Position numbers and translations under genes: made by a program. A stretch of DNA of 64,000 nt, taken from the NCBI GenBank assembly GCA_016699695.1, contig CP065006.1, forward strand, positions 1,426,001 to 1,490,000. Reading direction: 5' to 3'. This document shows, piece by piece, positions 8,602-17,428 of the stretch (position 1 is the first letter of the stretch; each line of letters starts with the position of its first letter). The notes under the pieces are model-generated. The model searched no databases. It saw only the letters and a list, made by a program, of their open reading frames with translations, and was not told the DNA's origin. This DNA is from Bacteroidota bacterium. Its GTDB lineage: Bacteria > Bacteroidota > Bacteroidia > Bacteroidales > UBA10428.

Positions 8602-10623
8602 ATGAAAAACCTACCTAAAATAGTTCATGACGATCCCTGGCTCGAACCCTTTGCTCCTGTCATTGCCAGTCGACGCGATGCAGCCCTTAACCTGATTGAA
8701 CGTTTAAAGAACCAATTTGGTAACCTTAAGGCCTTTGCAACCGGACACCTTTATTATGGACTTCATCGGGTTACAGAGGGCTGGATATTTCGCGAGTGGG
8801 CCCCCAATGCTACAGCAATTTACATGATAGGTGAGTTTAATGACTGGAAAGAAACATCTGACTACAAGCTTAAATCGCTCGAAGACGGAAACTGGGAAAT
8901 TAAATTGGCGAGTGACCAGTTGAAAGACAAACAAAAGTTTAAACTGGTAATACACTGGCATGGCGGAAAAGGCGAACGACTGCCTTCTTATACCTGGTAT
9001 TGCGTGCAGGACGAACACACCAAAGTATTCGACGCGGTGGTACTCGATAGGAAACCCTACCAATGGAAGCACGAAAGTCCAGCAAAAAATATCAAAGTTC
9101 CTATCATCTACGAAGCCCATGTGGGAATGGCCACAGAAGAAGAAAAAGTAGGATCCTATAAGGAATTTTGCGAGCTGGTATTACCCCGCATCCAAAAGGC
9201 AGGATACAATACCGTGCAGCTGATGGCGGTGCAGGAACATCCCTATTATGGATCGTTTGGATACCATGTATCGAATTACTTTGCCGCCTCCTCGCGCTTT
9301 GGTACTCCCGATGAATTAAAGGAACTTATCGATACCGCACATGGCATGGGTATGATGGTGATTATGGATCTGGTGCACTCGCATGCCGTAAAAAATGAAG
9401 TAGAGGGATTGGGAAGGTTCGATGGTACGCCCTACCAATATTTTCATAGCAACCACCGGCGCGAACATGTGGCCTGGGATTCGCTTTGTTTCGATTATGG
9501 CAAGGAGCATGTCATGCATTTTCTGCTCTCGAACTGCCAATATTGGCTGGCCGAATACCAATTCGATGGTTATCGCTTCGATGGAGTTACCAGCATGCTC
9601 TATTACGATCACGGACTCGAAAGAGCTTTCACCAGCTATGCTGCCTATTTCGATGGCGGACAAGACCCCGATGCAATCAACTACCTTTGCCTGGCTAACG
9701 AGCTGATACACGAAGTAAATCCACTGGCAATTTCCATAGCAGAAGAAATGAGCGGACTACCGGGTTTGGCTGAACCAGTGCAGGATGGTGGTCTGGGTTT
9801 CAATTACAGGCTGGCCATGGGTATGCCCGATTATTGGATAAAAATTATTAAAGAGAAGCAAGACGAGCAATGGAATGTAACCGAAATGTTCTATGAACTC
9901 ACCAGCCGCAGAGCAAATGAGAAAACCATATCCTATGCCGAATCGCACGATCAGGCACTGGTAGGGGATAAAACAATTATCTTCCGGCTCATAGACAAAG
10001 AAATGTACTGGCACATGAATAAACCCTCGGAAAACCTTCTGGTCGACCGGGGAATGGCGCTGCATAAAATGATACGTTTAATAACTTTCGCGGCAAGCGG
10101 AGGTGGCTACCTGAATTTTATGGGTAATGAATTTGGCCACCCCGAGTGGATTGATTTTCCACGCGAAGGCAATGGATGGTCGTACAAACATGCCCGCCGC
10201 CAATGGAGCCTTGCCGATCACCCCGACTTGCGGTATCATTTTCTTGCCGATTTCGACCGCGATATGATTCACCTGCACACACATACTAAGTTCTTGCGCG
10301 AGCCCTGGTGTTACAAATGGGCCGACAACCAAGGCGATCAGGTTCTTGCTTTCAGTCGTGGCGAGTTGCTTTTTGTGTTCAACTTTAACCCATCTAAAAG
10401 CTTTCCCAATTATGGCATTGCTGTAAATGCAGGAACATACAATGTGGGGCTTTGTACCGATTCGAAACTATATGGCGGATATGGTAATATTGATGAAAGC
10501 CTGATTTATACCACCGAACGTATCGGAGGTACTGCCGGAAAAGATTGGATCAAATTATATCTTCCAAGCCGCACAGCTCTTGTATTAAAGAAAAAGAAAA
10601 CAGCATCTGTATTAAATCTTTAA
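8602..10623 (+). CDS. glgB: 1,4-alpha-glucan branching enzyme, eukaryote-like GH13_8 type
   Basis: The enzyme makes alpha-1,6 branches in glycogen. The 673-residue protein has an N-terminal CBM48 (REWAPNATAIYMIGEFNDW) followed by a GH13 barrel. Visible catalytic residues are the nucleophile Asp327 in YRFDGVTS, the acid/base Glu381 in ISIAEEMSG, and the transition-state Asp450 in YAESHDQALVGDK. Segments such as YFHSNHRREHVAWDSLCFDYG and MLYYDHG resemble the eukaryotic/cyanobacterial-like subfamily GH13_8 rather than the E. coli GlgB type; this is from memory of the family. The ATG at 8602 is preferred because it sits just before the conserved region. A GTG at 8563 would add 13 residues without similarity. 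No other glycogen gene is next to it. Confidence 0.93.
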   Translation: MKNLPKIVHDDPWLEPFAPVIASRRDAALNLIERLKNQFGNLKAFATGHLYYGLHRVTEGWIFREWAPNATAIYMIGEFNDWKETSDYKLKSLEDGNWEIKLASDQLKDKQKFKLVIHWHGGKGERLPSYTWYCVQDEHTKVFDAVVLDRKPYQWKHESPAKNIKVPIIYEAHVGMATEEEKVGSYKEFCELVLPRIQKAGYNTVQLMAVQEHPYYGSFGYHVSNYFAASSRFGTPDELKELIDTAHGMGMMVIMDLVHSHAVKNEVEGLGRFDGTPYQYFHSNHRREHVAWDSLCFDYGKEHVMHFLLSNCQYWLAEYQFDGYRFDGVTSMLYYDHGLERAFTSYAAYFDGGQDPDAINYLCLANELIHEVNPLAISIAEEMSGLPGLAEPVQDGGLGFNYRLAMGMPDYWIKIIKEKQDEQWNVTEMFYELTSRRANEKTISYAESHDQALVGDKTIIFRLIDKEMYWHMNKPSENLLVDRGMALHKMIRLITFAASGGGYLNFMGNEFGHPEWIDFPREGNGWSYKHARRQWSLADHPDLRYHFLADFDRDMIHLHTHTKFLREPWCYKWADNQGDQVLAFSRGELLFVFNFNPSKSFPNYGIAVNAGTYNVGLCTDSKLYGGYGNIDESLIYTTERIGGTAGKDWIKLYLPSRTALVLKKKKTASVLNL

Positions 10624-10640
10624 ACACCCAAACAATTTTC

Positions 10641-11219
10641 ATGAAAAATATTCTCCTCATTAACGGGCACCCCGATAAAGAAAGCTTTTGCTATCAATTG
10701 GCTGCCAGCTATCAGAAAGGTGCTGAGCAATCTGGTGCACAATTTAAAATACTCAACCTTGCCGACTTAAAATTTGATCCAATCCTTCATTTTGGCTACC
10801 GAAAGCGAACCGAACTGGAACCTGACTTAATTGAAGCGCAGAAATTAATTCTCGAGGCCGATCATCTTGTTTTCGTTTATCCAACATGGTGGGGCACTTT
10901 CCCTGCTTTGCTCAAAGGGTTTATCGACCGGGTATTTTTACCCAAATATGCATTCAGTTTTCAGGAAAATAGCCCCTTTCCATTGAAACTGCTGAAGGAC
11001 AAATCGGCACGACTGCTAGTAACCATGGATACACCCCTTTGGTATAACCGGCTCATTTACCACAACGCCGGCCACAACGCCATGAAAAAGGCTACTTTAA
11101 AATTCTGCGGAGTCAAACCAGTGAAGATCTCTGCTTTTGGGCCTATTAAAAGCGCAACCAAAAGCAAACTAGCCAAATGGAGCCAACAGGTGGAAGATTT
11201 AGGCCGCAACCAAAAATAA
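10641..11219 (+). CDS. NAD(P)H-dependent flavin oxidoreductase (quinone reductase-like)
   Basis: This is a 192-residue flavodoxin-fold protein of the NQO1/MdaB/KefF group. The N-terminal ILLINGHPDKESFCYQLA is the FMN/FAD phosphate-binding loop, and YPTWWGTFPALLKGFIDRVFLP is the hallmark segment of this family. Such enzymes reduce quinones, or act as regulatory flavoproteins of K+/H+ antiporters; the substrate cannot be inferred here. The start at 10641 lies 17 bp after the glgB stop, so the pair may be co-transcribed. The reading frame extends upstream into glgB, but the ATG at 10641 places the family motif at the very N-terminus as expected. Confidence 0.88.
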   Translation: MKNILLINGHPDKESFCYQLAASYQKGAEQSGAQFKILNLADLKFDPILHFGYRKRTELEPDLIEAQKLILEADHLVFVYPTWWGTFPALLKGFIDRVFLPKYAFSFQENSPFPLKLLKDKSARLLVTMDTPLWYNRLIYHNAGHNAMKKATLKFCGVKPVKISAFGPIKSATKSKLAKWSQQVEDLGRNQK

Positions 11220-11253
11220 TGGATGAATTATTTTTCAAATATAAAATTTTAAC

Positions 11254-11261
11254 TAATTTTG
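11254..11261 (+). promoter_or_regulatory. -7 promoter element for rpsT
   Basis: TAATTTTG is a full match to the Bacteroidota -7 consensus, 44 bp upstream of the rpsT start. The T-rich stretch about 20 bp further upstream could serve as a weak -33. Confidence 0.5.
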
Positions 11262-11305
11262 TCGCTCCAAAATAAAGAGGTTTAAGCACGTAATTATCAA
11301 GATCA

Positions 11306-11557
11306 ATGGCAAATCATAAATCAGCGCTGAAAAGAATCAGGCAAAACGAAGAAACTAAAGTTGACAATAAGTATTACGCACGTACTACCCGTAACGCCAT
11401 TAAACAACTTAGAACAACTACTGACAAAGCAGAGGCTCAGGCTCTATTGCCTAAAGTATCTTCTATGCTCGATAAACTGGCTAAACGCAACGACATTCAC
11501 AAAAACAAAGCGGCAAATTTAAAATCTGGCTTAACCAAGCACGTAAGCAGCCTGTAA
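11306..11557 (+). CDS. rpsT: 30S ribosomal protein S20
   Basis: S20 is a primary binder of 16S rRNA. The 83-residue, highly basic and helical protein begins MANHKSALKRIRQNEE and contains the family hallmark HKNKAANLKSGLTKHV at its C-terminus. Length is typical. It has its own promoter and terminator and is monocistronic, as is common for rpsT. Confidence 0.98.
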   Translation: MANHKSALKRIRQNEETKVDNKYYARTTRNAIKQLRTTTDKAEAQALLPKVSSMLDKLAKRNDIHKNKAANLKSGLTKHVSSL

Positions 11558-11580
11558 TTGCCTTTTAAAGAATATTCACT

Positions 11581-11616
11581 GCCCGGGTACCTGGTATCCG
11601 GGCTATTTTTTTTCTG
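11581..11616 (+). terminator. rpsT intrinsic terminator
   Basis: A GC-rich ~10-bp stem (gcccgggtac paired with gtatccgggc, one G-T wobble) is followed by a run of T. It overlaps the 3' end of the convergent lamin-tail gene (stop at 11603). Confidence 0.88.
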
Positions 11617-14227
11617 GCAACATCAATACCGATTCCCTTTTCTCCGTTCTATCTCCGTTTGGATGCCAGGCTTCGAAATAAACAATGTAATACCCCATTG
11701 GCAAACGTTTTCCTTCCTCGCTAAGGCCATCCCATAAATAACTTCCTTCAAGGGCGCACAGCTCATTCTGAACCAGATCTCGTACCAATGCCCCCTGCGA
11801 ATTAAAAATCTTAATCTTGCAAACAAATCCTTGCTCAGCAAACGAATACGAAATAAGTAGAAAATCATCCTCACCATTGTTATCAGGACTAATGGCAGAG
11901 GGTGTAAAAGAAACATTTTCTGCGATAGGATTTAACTCAGTACTTTGCGAATTTAATGCGGCAGGGGTGCTATATCCGGTATGGGTAGCAGCCGAATGCC
12001 AATTGCTGACAAGTAAGCCGGATATTTCAGGCGAAATCCTTTCCAGGGAAACTCCCTTTGAATTCAAGAGCAAAGAAAAATGCATTTGGGGTGAGAAAAT
12101 AGCAGCATCCATTATGCTTCCATCCGGCTGCAAAAGAGCAAATTTGCCTCCATCGTTGTGAAGACTTATCCATTGCTGAGGTTCTACTACAAGGTCTGCG
12201 TGGAGGGATGGATATGTAAATAACAATTGTTGCTCATTCTCGGTAAGAACAATGTAATGCTCTGGCATCAACTGGAAAGAAGCCTCGAAAAGACTTATAG
12301 CAGATTTAATTGTATCTGCATACAAATCGAAGAATCCAAGCTGGAAATCCTTCAGGTCAAGGCACTTTTCCGAAGCATTGAAAAGTTCAATATACTCGGG
12401 AATTGCATCCGTAGCATCGAACATAATTTCATTAATTACCACATCCGCACTATCGACTTCTTGAGGAATCCCAAAACTCATAGCTTCGGTTATTACAGAG
12501 GTTCCAGAACAATCATGCAAACGAGAATTTACTTGAAGGGTATATTCAACTTTAGATGACAAGGGCTGGTTAAAAATCAGTCCGATTTCTTTATATTCAG
12601 GTCCGATGGCCTTTGCCGTATCGGGGTAAAATGAAAAAGGCAGAAACAAATAATTGCTTACTTGTTGAGCAGAAAAACTGTCAAGAGATTCGGTAAAAGT
12701 TGCCTTCAGAGAATGTTGCGTGATTTCAGAAAGGCCTGACAAGCTCACAACAGGGTATTCAAATTCCTCTACTGGAAGCGAATTTCCCTGCCCCGGCGTA
12801 CCGCCTGATTCGTGCCTGCTTGCTTCCCAATTGCCTTTGGTAATGCAGGGGTAATTGAGATTCATCAATTCCATCGACCAACCGCCATCTCTTTTTTCCT
12901 GATCACTTATCCAGACCGGATCGTATTCAATCGTGTGAATAAGACTTCCTTCCTGGTTATAGAGAGTTAGCACTTCACCATCGTTAGGTAGGGCGGGAAA
13001 GGTGCTAACCGGTATTTTCGACAAAGTACTATCAAACTTATTCATGCAACCATCATCGGCCACCAGAACACTTTTTCCTGGCAACAAAAGAAAAAAAGGA
13101 AAAATGGCCGGTAATCTGTCGCCCGAAACTAATTTCCAGTTTTTCAGGTTCACCGTATCTGCCGACCGGTTGAACAACTCAATGTATTCGCACTCCGGTT
13201 GCCCTATTGTTGGAGTTGGATCGGCCATAATTTCTATAATTAACACATCGTGATAAGCGGCCTGGTGATATGTAAATTTTGCCGTGAGAAAGGGCAGTGC
13301 ATTCCCCGTAAGATCGCTTACATTGTATATTTCCAAGAGATTCTTTTCTGAAAAAATTGCATCATAGCTTACCAGGGCTTCGCTACTCGTTCGCCATTTA
13401 AGTGAAACAGGCTTGTAAAAACGGTTGACAACAAAGAGCACCCTGCGGGTGGTATCGATTTCTTCGTCGAAAGTTACAAGCAGGCTCCTGCCATCGATTA
13501 CTTCCACATGCTTTGCAACTGGAGGCTGAACGTCTGCAAGAAATTTGCCTTTCAGCATTACATCGTCCAACCAAAGTTTCTGATCTTGTGTAGCTGTATA
13601 GCGATAAAAAATTCCTGAGTAATTCGAAGTACAATAAATAGAATCTATTGCCTCTAAAACCTTGAATTCAGTTCCGGAAGTATCGAGATAGACCTGCCAT
13701 TCTTTATCCAAATTCCTGGTTACTCTGATTCGAACCGGGGTGCCCGGCAAAATTTCTTCCTGCCAGTTAAAATCTCCGGTACTTATGGTAGTGGCGGATC
13801 CATTAAAACGCCAGAGTCTTAAAAAATCATCGGACCCCGTAAAGTTCACCCCCAACACATACCCCTGATTGCTTGCCGTGGGATACAGATGGGCTGACCC
13901 CTTCATACTGGTTAACCAGAAAGCCCAATTATTTGATGCCGAAGGATTGTAATCGTAGCGAATGGTAAAGCACCATTCTGTCATCGCCGAATCGAGCCTG
14001 AGTGGTTCATAGAAAAATGCAGCGGCATCGTGAAAGGATGCAGTGGTATCGAAACAGTGATGCAAAGAAGCTGTACCATCTATGGAATTTACACTATCGA
14101 TACACCAATGCCCCGGGTTACTTTGCTCCCAGGCGCTTAGATCAAAATCGTCAAATGTAAACCGCATTTCCTGTGCTTCAATGCAAACCACTATCAGCAG
14201 CAGACCAAGGGAATGAAAACTGCGCAT
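11603..14227 (-). CDS. Secreted lamin-tail domain protein with FlgD-like C-terminus
   Basis: This is an 874-residue exported protein with signal peptide MRSFHSLGLLLIVVCIEAQ, which decided the start at 14227 (the frame is open to 14278 without signal character). The N-terminal ~200 residues look like a jelly-roll/LamG-like module (DFDLSAWEQSNPGHWCIDS). Two lamin-tail (LTD) domains follow, recognised by DVLIIEIMADPTP..ECEYIELFNRS and DVVINEIMFDAT..PEYIELFNAS. Each is preceded by an Ig-like Big_5-type region. The C-terminus (FTPSAISPDNNGEDD, IKIFNSQGALVRDL, SYLWDGLSEEGKRLPMGYYIV) is a FlgD-like Ig fold, which in this phylum commonly ends T9SS-type exoproteins. Its function is unknown; extracellular nuclease-associated LTD proteins exist, but no nuclease domain is seen here. 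Confidence 0.85.
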   Translation of the reverse strand: MRSFHSLGLLLIVVCIEAQEMRFTFDDFDLSAWEQSNPGHWCIDSVNSIDGTASLHHCFDTTASFHDAAAFFYEPLRLDSAMTEWCFTIRYDYNPSASNNWAFWLTSMKGSAHLYPTASNQGYVLGVNFTGSDDFLRLWRFNGSATTISTGDFNWQEEILPGTPVRIRVTRNLDKEWQVYLDTSGTEFKVLEAIDSIYCTSNYSGIFYRYTATQDQKLWLDDVMLKGKFLADVQPPVAKHVEVIDGRSLLVTFDEEIDTTRRVLFVVNRFYKPVSLKWRTSSEALVSYDAIFSEKNLLEIYNVSDLTGNALPFLTAKFTYHQAAYHDVLIIEIMADPTPTIGQPECEYIELFNRSADTVNLKNWKLVSGDRLPAIFPFFLLLPGKSVLVADDGCMNKFDSTLSKIPVSTFPALPNDGEVLTLYNQEGSLIHTIEYDPVWISDQEKRDGGWSMELMNLNYPCITKGNWEASRHESGGTPGQGNSLPVEEFEYPVVSLSGLSEITQHSLKATFTESLDSFSAQQVSNYLFLPFSFYPDTAKAIGPEYKEIGLIFNQPLSSKVEYTLQVNSRLHDCSGTSVITEAMSFGIPQEVDSADVVINEIMFDATDAIPEYIELFNASEKCLDLKDFQLGFFDLYADTIKSAISLFEASFQLMPEHYIVLTENEQQLLFTYPSLHADLVVEPQQWISLHNDGGKFALLQPDGSIMDAAIFSPQMHFSLLLNSKGVSLERISPEISGLLVSNWHSAATHTGYSTPAALNSQSTELNPIAENVSFTPSAISPDNNGEDDFLLISYSFAEQGFVCKIKIFNSQGALVRDLVQNELCALEGSYLWDGLSEEGKRLPMGYYIVYFEAWHPNGDRTEKRESVLMLPEKK

Positions 14228-14319
14228 AGATGAAGCGGGTGAACAATGAATGACAAAAATCAGTAAACTATTATGCAATCAAGAAAATTATTGCGATTTT
14301 TGCAACAGATTAAACAAAA

Positions 14320-14342
14320 AAATCCCCGGTAAAGGGGATTTA
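14320..14342 (+). promoter_or_regulatory. Hairpin in the leader region of asd
   Basis: A stem of 7-8 bp (aatcccc with ggggatt, 6-nt loop) lies 38 bp before the asd start, flanked by an A run on the left and TTATTTTATTG on the right. It looks like an intrinsic terminator. It sits between divergent genes, so it could be a leader attenuator of asd or a stop for antisense transcripts. A near-consensus -7 (GATTTTTG, 14295-14302) just upstream would put it inside the transcript. Confidence 0.4.
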
Positions 14343-14379
14343 TTTTATTGTTAAACTTTAAATTCAAGTATCTGACAAA

Positions 14380-15381
14380 ATGAAAGTAGCAATTGTTGGT
14401 GTAAGCGGTGCCGTAGGTCAGGAATTCCTGAGGGTACTCGGCGAGCGCAATTTCCCGATGGATGAGCTCGTGTTGTTTGGTTCAGGCAGAAGTGCCGGAA
14501 AAGAATACCTCTTCAAAGGTAAAACTCTGGCAGTTAAAGAACTTAAGCACAACGACGATTTTAAAGGTGTAGACATTGCCCTTGTTTCAGCGGGCGGTAG
14601 CACATCCAAAGAGTTTGCCTCTACCATTACCAAGCATGGTGCCGTGATGATTGACAATTCATCTGCTTTCCGAATGGAGAATGATGTGCCGCTGGTAGTG
14701 CCTGAAGTAAACCCCCAGGCAGCGAAAAACAGGCCCAGGAACATCATTGCCAACCCAAATTGTACCACCATTCAATTGGTAGTATGCCTGCAACCTATCG
14801 AAAAACTTTCACACATTAAAAAAGTACATGTAGCAACCTACCAGGCTGCCAGCGGTGCTGGTGCTGCTGCCATGGACGAGTTGGTGCTGCAAAGCAAACA
14901 ATTAGCCAATGGAGAAAAACCTACCGTGGAAAAATTCGCACATCAACTGGCCTTTAATCTTATTCCACAGGTGGATGTTTTTACCGATAACGACTATACC
15001 AAAGAAGAAATGAAAATGTTCTACGAGTCGAAAAAGATCATGGCTACTGACATTGAAGTAAGTGCTACCTGTGTGCGCGTTCCGGTAATGCGCAACCACT
15101 CCGAAGCTGTTTGGATAGAAACAAACGAAGAACTTACAATAGAAGCCGTAAAGAAGGCTCTTGCCTCAGCTCCGGGTGTAAGCCTTTTCGAAGATGGAAA
15201 AACATACCCAATGCCTTTGAAAAGCGCCGGGGAAGACGATATTTTTGTGGGACGCGTACGCAAAGATCTTACCAACCCGAAAGGTATTACCTTTTGGTGC
15301 GTGGGCGACCAGATTAAGAAAGGTGCCGCACTCAATGCGGTGCAAATAGCCGAATACCTTGTTCAAAACAAACTACTCTAA
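14380..15381 (+). CDS. asd: Aspartate-semialdehyde dehydrogenase
   Basis: Asd reduces aspartyl phosphate to aspartate semialdehyde, the branch point to lysine/diaminopimelate, threonine and methionine. The 333-residue protein has the N-terminal NADP-binding loop VGVSGAVGQEFLRVL, the catalytic cysteine Cys128 in NPNCTTIQLV, and the substrate-binding segment ending VRVPVMRNHSEAVW. Length is typical for the family. It is transcribed alone and ends at a good terminator. Confidence 0.97.
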   Translation: MKVAIVGVSGAVGQEFLRVLGERNFPMDELVLFGSGRSAGKEYLFKGKTLAVKELKHNDDFKGVDIALVSAGGSTSKEFASTITKHGAVMIDNSSAFRMENDVPLVVPEVNPQAAKNRPRNIIANPNCTTIQLVVCLQPIEKLSHIKKVHVATYQAASGAGAAAMDELVLQSKQLANGEKPTVEKFAHQLAFNLIPQVDVFTDNDYTKEEMKMFYESKKIMATDIEVSATCVRVPVMRNHSEAVWIETNEELTIEAVKKALASAPGVSLFEDGKTYPMPLKSAGEDDIFVGRVRKDLTNPKGITFWCVGDQIKKGAALNAVQIAEYLVQNKLL

Positions 15382-15400
15382 ACAAAGGAATGCAAAATAA

Positions 15401-15434
15401 TTTAAAGGAGGCTGAAATAGTCTCCTTTTTTTTA
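15401..15434. terminator. Terminator between asd and queE
   Basis: A 9-bp stem (15405-15413 with 15419-15427, one G-T wobble) with a 5-nt loop is followed by eight or more T on the plus strand. The left side carries TTTAAA, so it can also help end the convergent queD-queE transcript, whose stop codon lies at its edge. Confidence 0.85.
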
Positions 15435-16178
15435 TACCCCACGCTGATGCGGTGGCCATATGAATTTATGGATCTGAAGGTTTAAACGGACTTTTAACCT
15501 CTTCTCTTCGAAAATTTTGTTATGTAGTTTTAGAAATTCCACCAGTACAGGCAACTCTATCGCATCAAAAACCGGGGAGAAATTTAGTGTAAGCTGGCTT
15601 TGAGAAAAATGCCTTTGGTATTTAGCAATTACTTCCATGGCATAGTCCAGATCGTGTTGATTGGCAACTACAAATTTAAGCTCGTCGCGTACATCGAGTT
15701 GTTCGATGTTCGAAAAAAGATTGCGGCTTTCCATACCCGACGAGGGGCATTTAATGTCCATGGTATAAACCGGTCGGCTAAGTTCTGTGAGATTGAAAAA
15801 TAACAACTCTTCGCTTGAATACAAAGGGCTTCCACCACTTGTTTCGATACGTACACGATAACCAGATTGTTGAAGGTAGGCAGGCAAATACCGCTTTGTT
15901 TTTTCTATCTCCAAAGGTTCGCCGCCTGTGCAAATTACTTCAGAACATCCAAAGAGTGCTACCTGATTCATTATCTCTTGAGGTTGCATCATTGGCACAT
16001 CGTGTCCGGTTTCTTTAAAGCTATATTTCGTATCGCACCAGGTGCAACGCAGATCGCAACCTGCTGCTCGTACAAAAGTTGTCAGATTACCAGCCGAAAC
16101 GCCTTCTCCCGAAATACTGTGAAATATTTCCACCATGGGTATTTTGGTGTCGTGAAATTTGGCAAGTAATCTGTTCAT
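15432..16178 (-). CDS. queE: 7-carboxy-7-deazaguanine synthase (radical SAM)
   Basis: QueE converts 6-carboxy-5,6,7,8-tetrahydropterin to 7-carboxy-7-deazaguanine in queuosine/deazaguanine biosynthesis. The radical SAM cluster motif CX3CX2C is seen as AAGCDLRCTWCDTKYSF near residue 35. It is followed by the SAM-binding VICTGGEPLEIEK and the IETSGGSPL strand. The 248-residue length is on the long side of the family. Its start codon shares one base with the queD stop (TGATG overlap at 16176-16180), a sign of translational coupling. Confidence 0.94.
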   Translation of the reverse strand: MNRLLAKFHDTKIPMVEIFHSISGEGVSAGNLTTFVRAAGCDLRCTWCDTKYSFKETGHDVPMMQPQEIMNQVALFGCSEVICTGGEPLEIEKTKRYLPAYLQQSGYRVRIETSGGSPLYSSEELLFFNLTELSRPVYTMDIKCPSSGMESRNLFSNIEQLDVRDELKFVVANQHDLDYAMEVIAKYQRHFSQSQLTLNFSPVFDAIELPVLVEFLKLHNKIFEEKRLKVRLNLQIHKFIWPPHQRGV

Positions 16179-16639
16179 CAGGCAATTACTTTAGCAAAAC
16201 TTGTAGGAGATTCCCACACAATAAGGCTATTTACATAAACCCCTAATTTCTTAATCTCCTGATCAATTTCGCTTTTAAAATGAATGGCCATCTCTTCAGC
16301 AGTAGGTCTGTAATCGATTTCCACCATCTTACGCTCGTATTTTCTAAGTATAGAGGCTATTTCATGCTCCATCGGATCGGTAGAATCTTTCCAATACAGA
16401 AAAGCATGATCGAGTTTGTCGACAACGAGTTGCTTAATAATTTCCTTCACATCGTTAAACTCCAGCACCATACTATGGTCTGTAAAACCCTTATGTTCGA
16501 TTACGCCACCATCCTGACGTGCAATTTCAACCTGCATCGAATAGGTATGACCATGAATATTTCTGCATTTTCCGGCGTGATTAGCCAACATATGGGCCAT
16601 ACACCAGGTAAATTCTTTGGTAATGTATATCTTGCTCAT
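16178..16639 (-). CDS. queD: 6-carboxy-5,6,7,8-tetrahydropterin synthase
   Basis: QueD acts one step before QueE, turning dihydroneopterin triphosphate into 6-carboxytetrahydropterin. The 153-residue protein shows zinc-binding histidines in CMAHMLANHAGKC and NIHGHTY, with the catalytic Cys in GKCRNIHGH. The conserved acid near the end is in IVWESPTSFA. The start at 16639 (MSKIYITKEF) is preferred over an in-frame ATG 33 bp upstream, because family members begin at this point. No preQ1 riboswitch could be recognised in the upstream region. Other queuosine genes (queC, queF, folE) are not in the window. Confidence 0.93.
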   Translation of the reverse strand: MSKIYITKEFTWCMAHMLANHAGKCRNIHGHTYSMQVEIARQDGGVIEHKGFTDHSMVLEFNDVKEIIKQLVVDKLDHAFLYWKDSTDPMEHEIASILRKYERKMVEIDYRPTAEEMAIHFKSEIDQEIKKLGVYVNSLIVWESPTSFAKVIA

Positions 16640-16769
16640 CTTACAGTTTGAGTTTTTCGGGTTAACAGTCAACTAAACATTCCAAACAAAAGATTGTTCT
16701 TCCCACTCTTTTGAGAAAATCAGAGACTCACCACAAATTCAATCAATAATCAGCTTTCGGTGTACACTA

Positions 16770-17324
16770 TTAGCTTTGAGCAGGGAAATTCTTGAAAAGT
16801 TTTTTAAGCGATACCATGACAGATTGTTGACGTTTTTTCTGGTTTTCAACAACTTCCAGAGTCACAACTCCCTGCCAAATTAAAAGGCGCTCCTTTTGAT
16901 TAAACATGTCTACAATCATAGTGCCCTGGAGATAATCGACTTTTTTATAATAGGTCGAGGAGTTTAAACCAAATCCAAAAGGATAATAATAACTGTATCC
17001 ACCTGTGCTGTAATAGCGTGTGTAATTGATAGCATCACGTTTCTCATCGAGGAGCACCAGTACATTCACAGCCAAATCAGCATCAGTGGTTACTTTTTGA
17101 TAACCCATAGCATTTAGCTCCTTTTCGAGCTGATCAAACAAGCGCTTTTGGGCATTAGGTCCAATGTATTCTGAGCTACCCGGATCCCAGGGCAAAAACA
17201 TAAAGGTCTTAAAAGATTTGAAATCAGCCTTGGCATCGTAATCTGAAGTAACCTGAAGTTTGGAGGAACAAGAAAACAAGATTGCTGATAGGACTAAAAC
17301 AATACTAACTCTAATTTTTGTCAT
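16770..17324 (-). CDS. DUF4136 family lipoprotein
   Basis: This 184-residue protein has a lipoprotein signal (VLSAILFSCSSK, lipobox LFSC, Cys19). The family segment SDYDAKADFKSFKTFMFLPWDP is followed by KRLFDQLEKELNAMGYQKV and ADLAVNVLVLLDEK, typical of DUF4136. It has a Tyr/Ser/Gly-rich centre around residue 115 and a C-terminal strand MIVDMFNQKERLLIWQGV. It is likely anchored in the periplasm or outer membrane; function is unknown. It is divergent from the small lipoprotein at 17429, with about 100 bp between the starts. Confidence 0.85.
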   Translation of the reverse strand: MTKIRVSIVLVLSAILFSCSSKLQVTSDYDAKADFKSFKTFMFLPWDPGSSEYIGPNAQKRLFDQLEKELNAMGYQKVTTDADLAVNVLVLLDEKRDAINYTRYYSTGGYSYYYPFGFGLNSSTYYKKVDYLQGTMIVDMFNQKERLLIWQGVVTLEVVENQKKRQQSVMVSLKKLFKNFPAQS

Positions 17325-17428
17325 GTCTCGAAAGGTGTTATGCTATTTATAATAAAATCGAAGTATGCAGATTTTCAAGTTCAAAGAAAAAAACCTACCT
17401 TATCGCAATGATAATTAGTTTAAAACAG

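Noticed and set aside
16640..16769. preQ1 riboswitch upstream of queD
   Set aside because: The stretch is AT-rich with no recognisable C-rich stem loop followed by the A-rich tail near a start codon.
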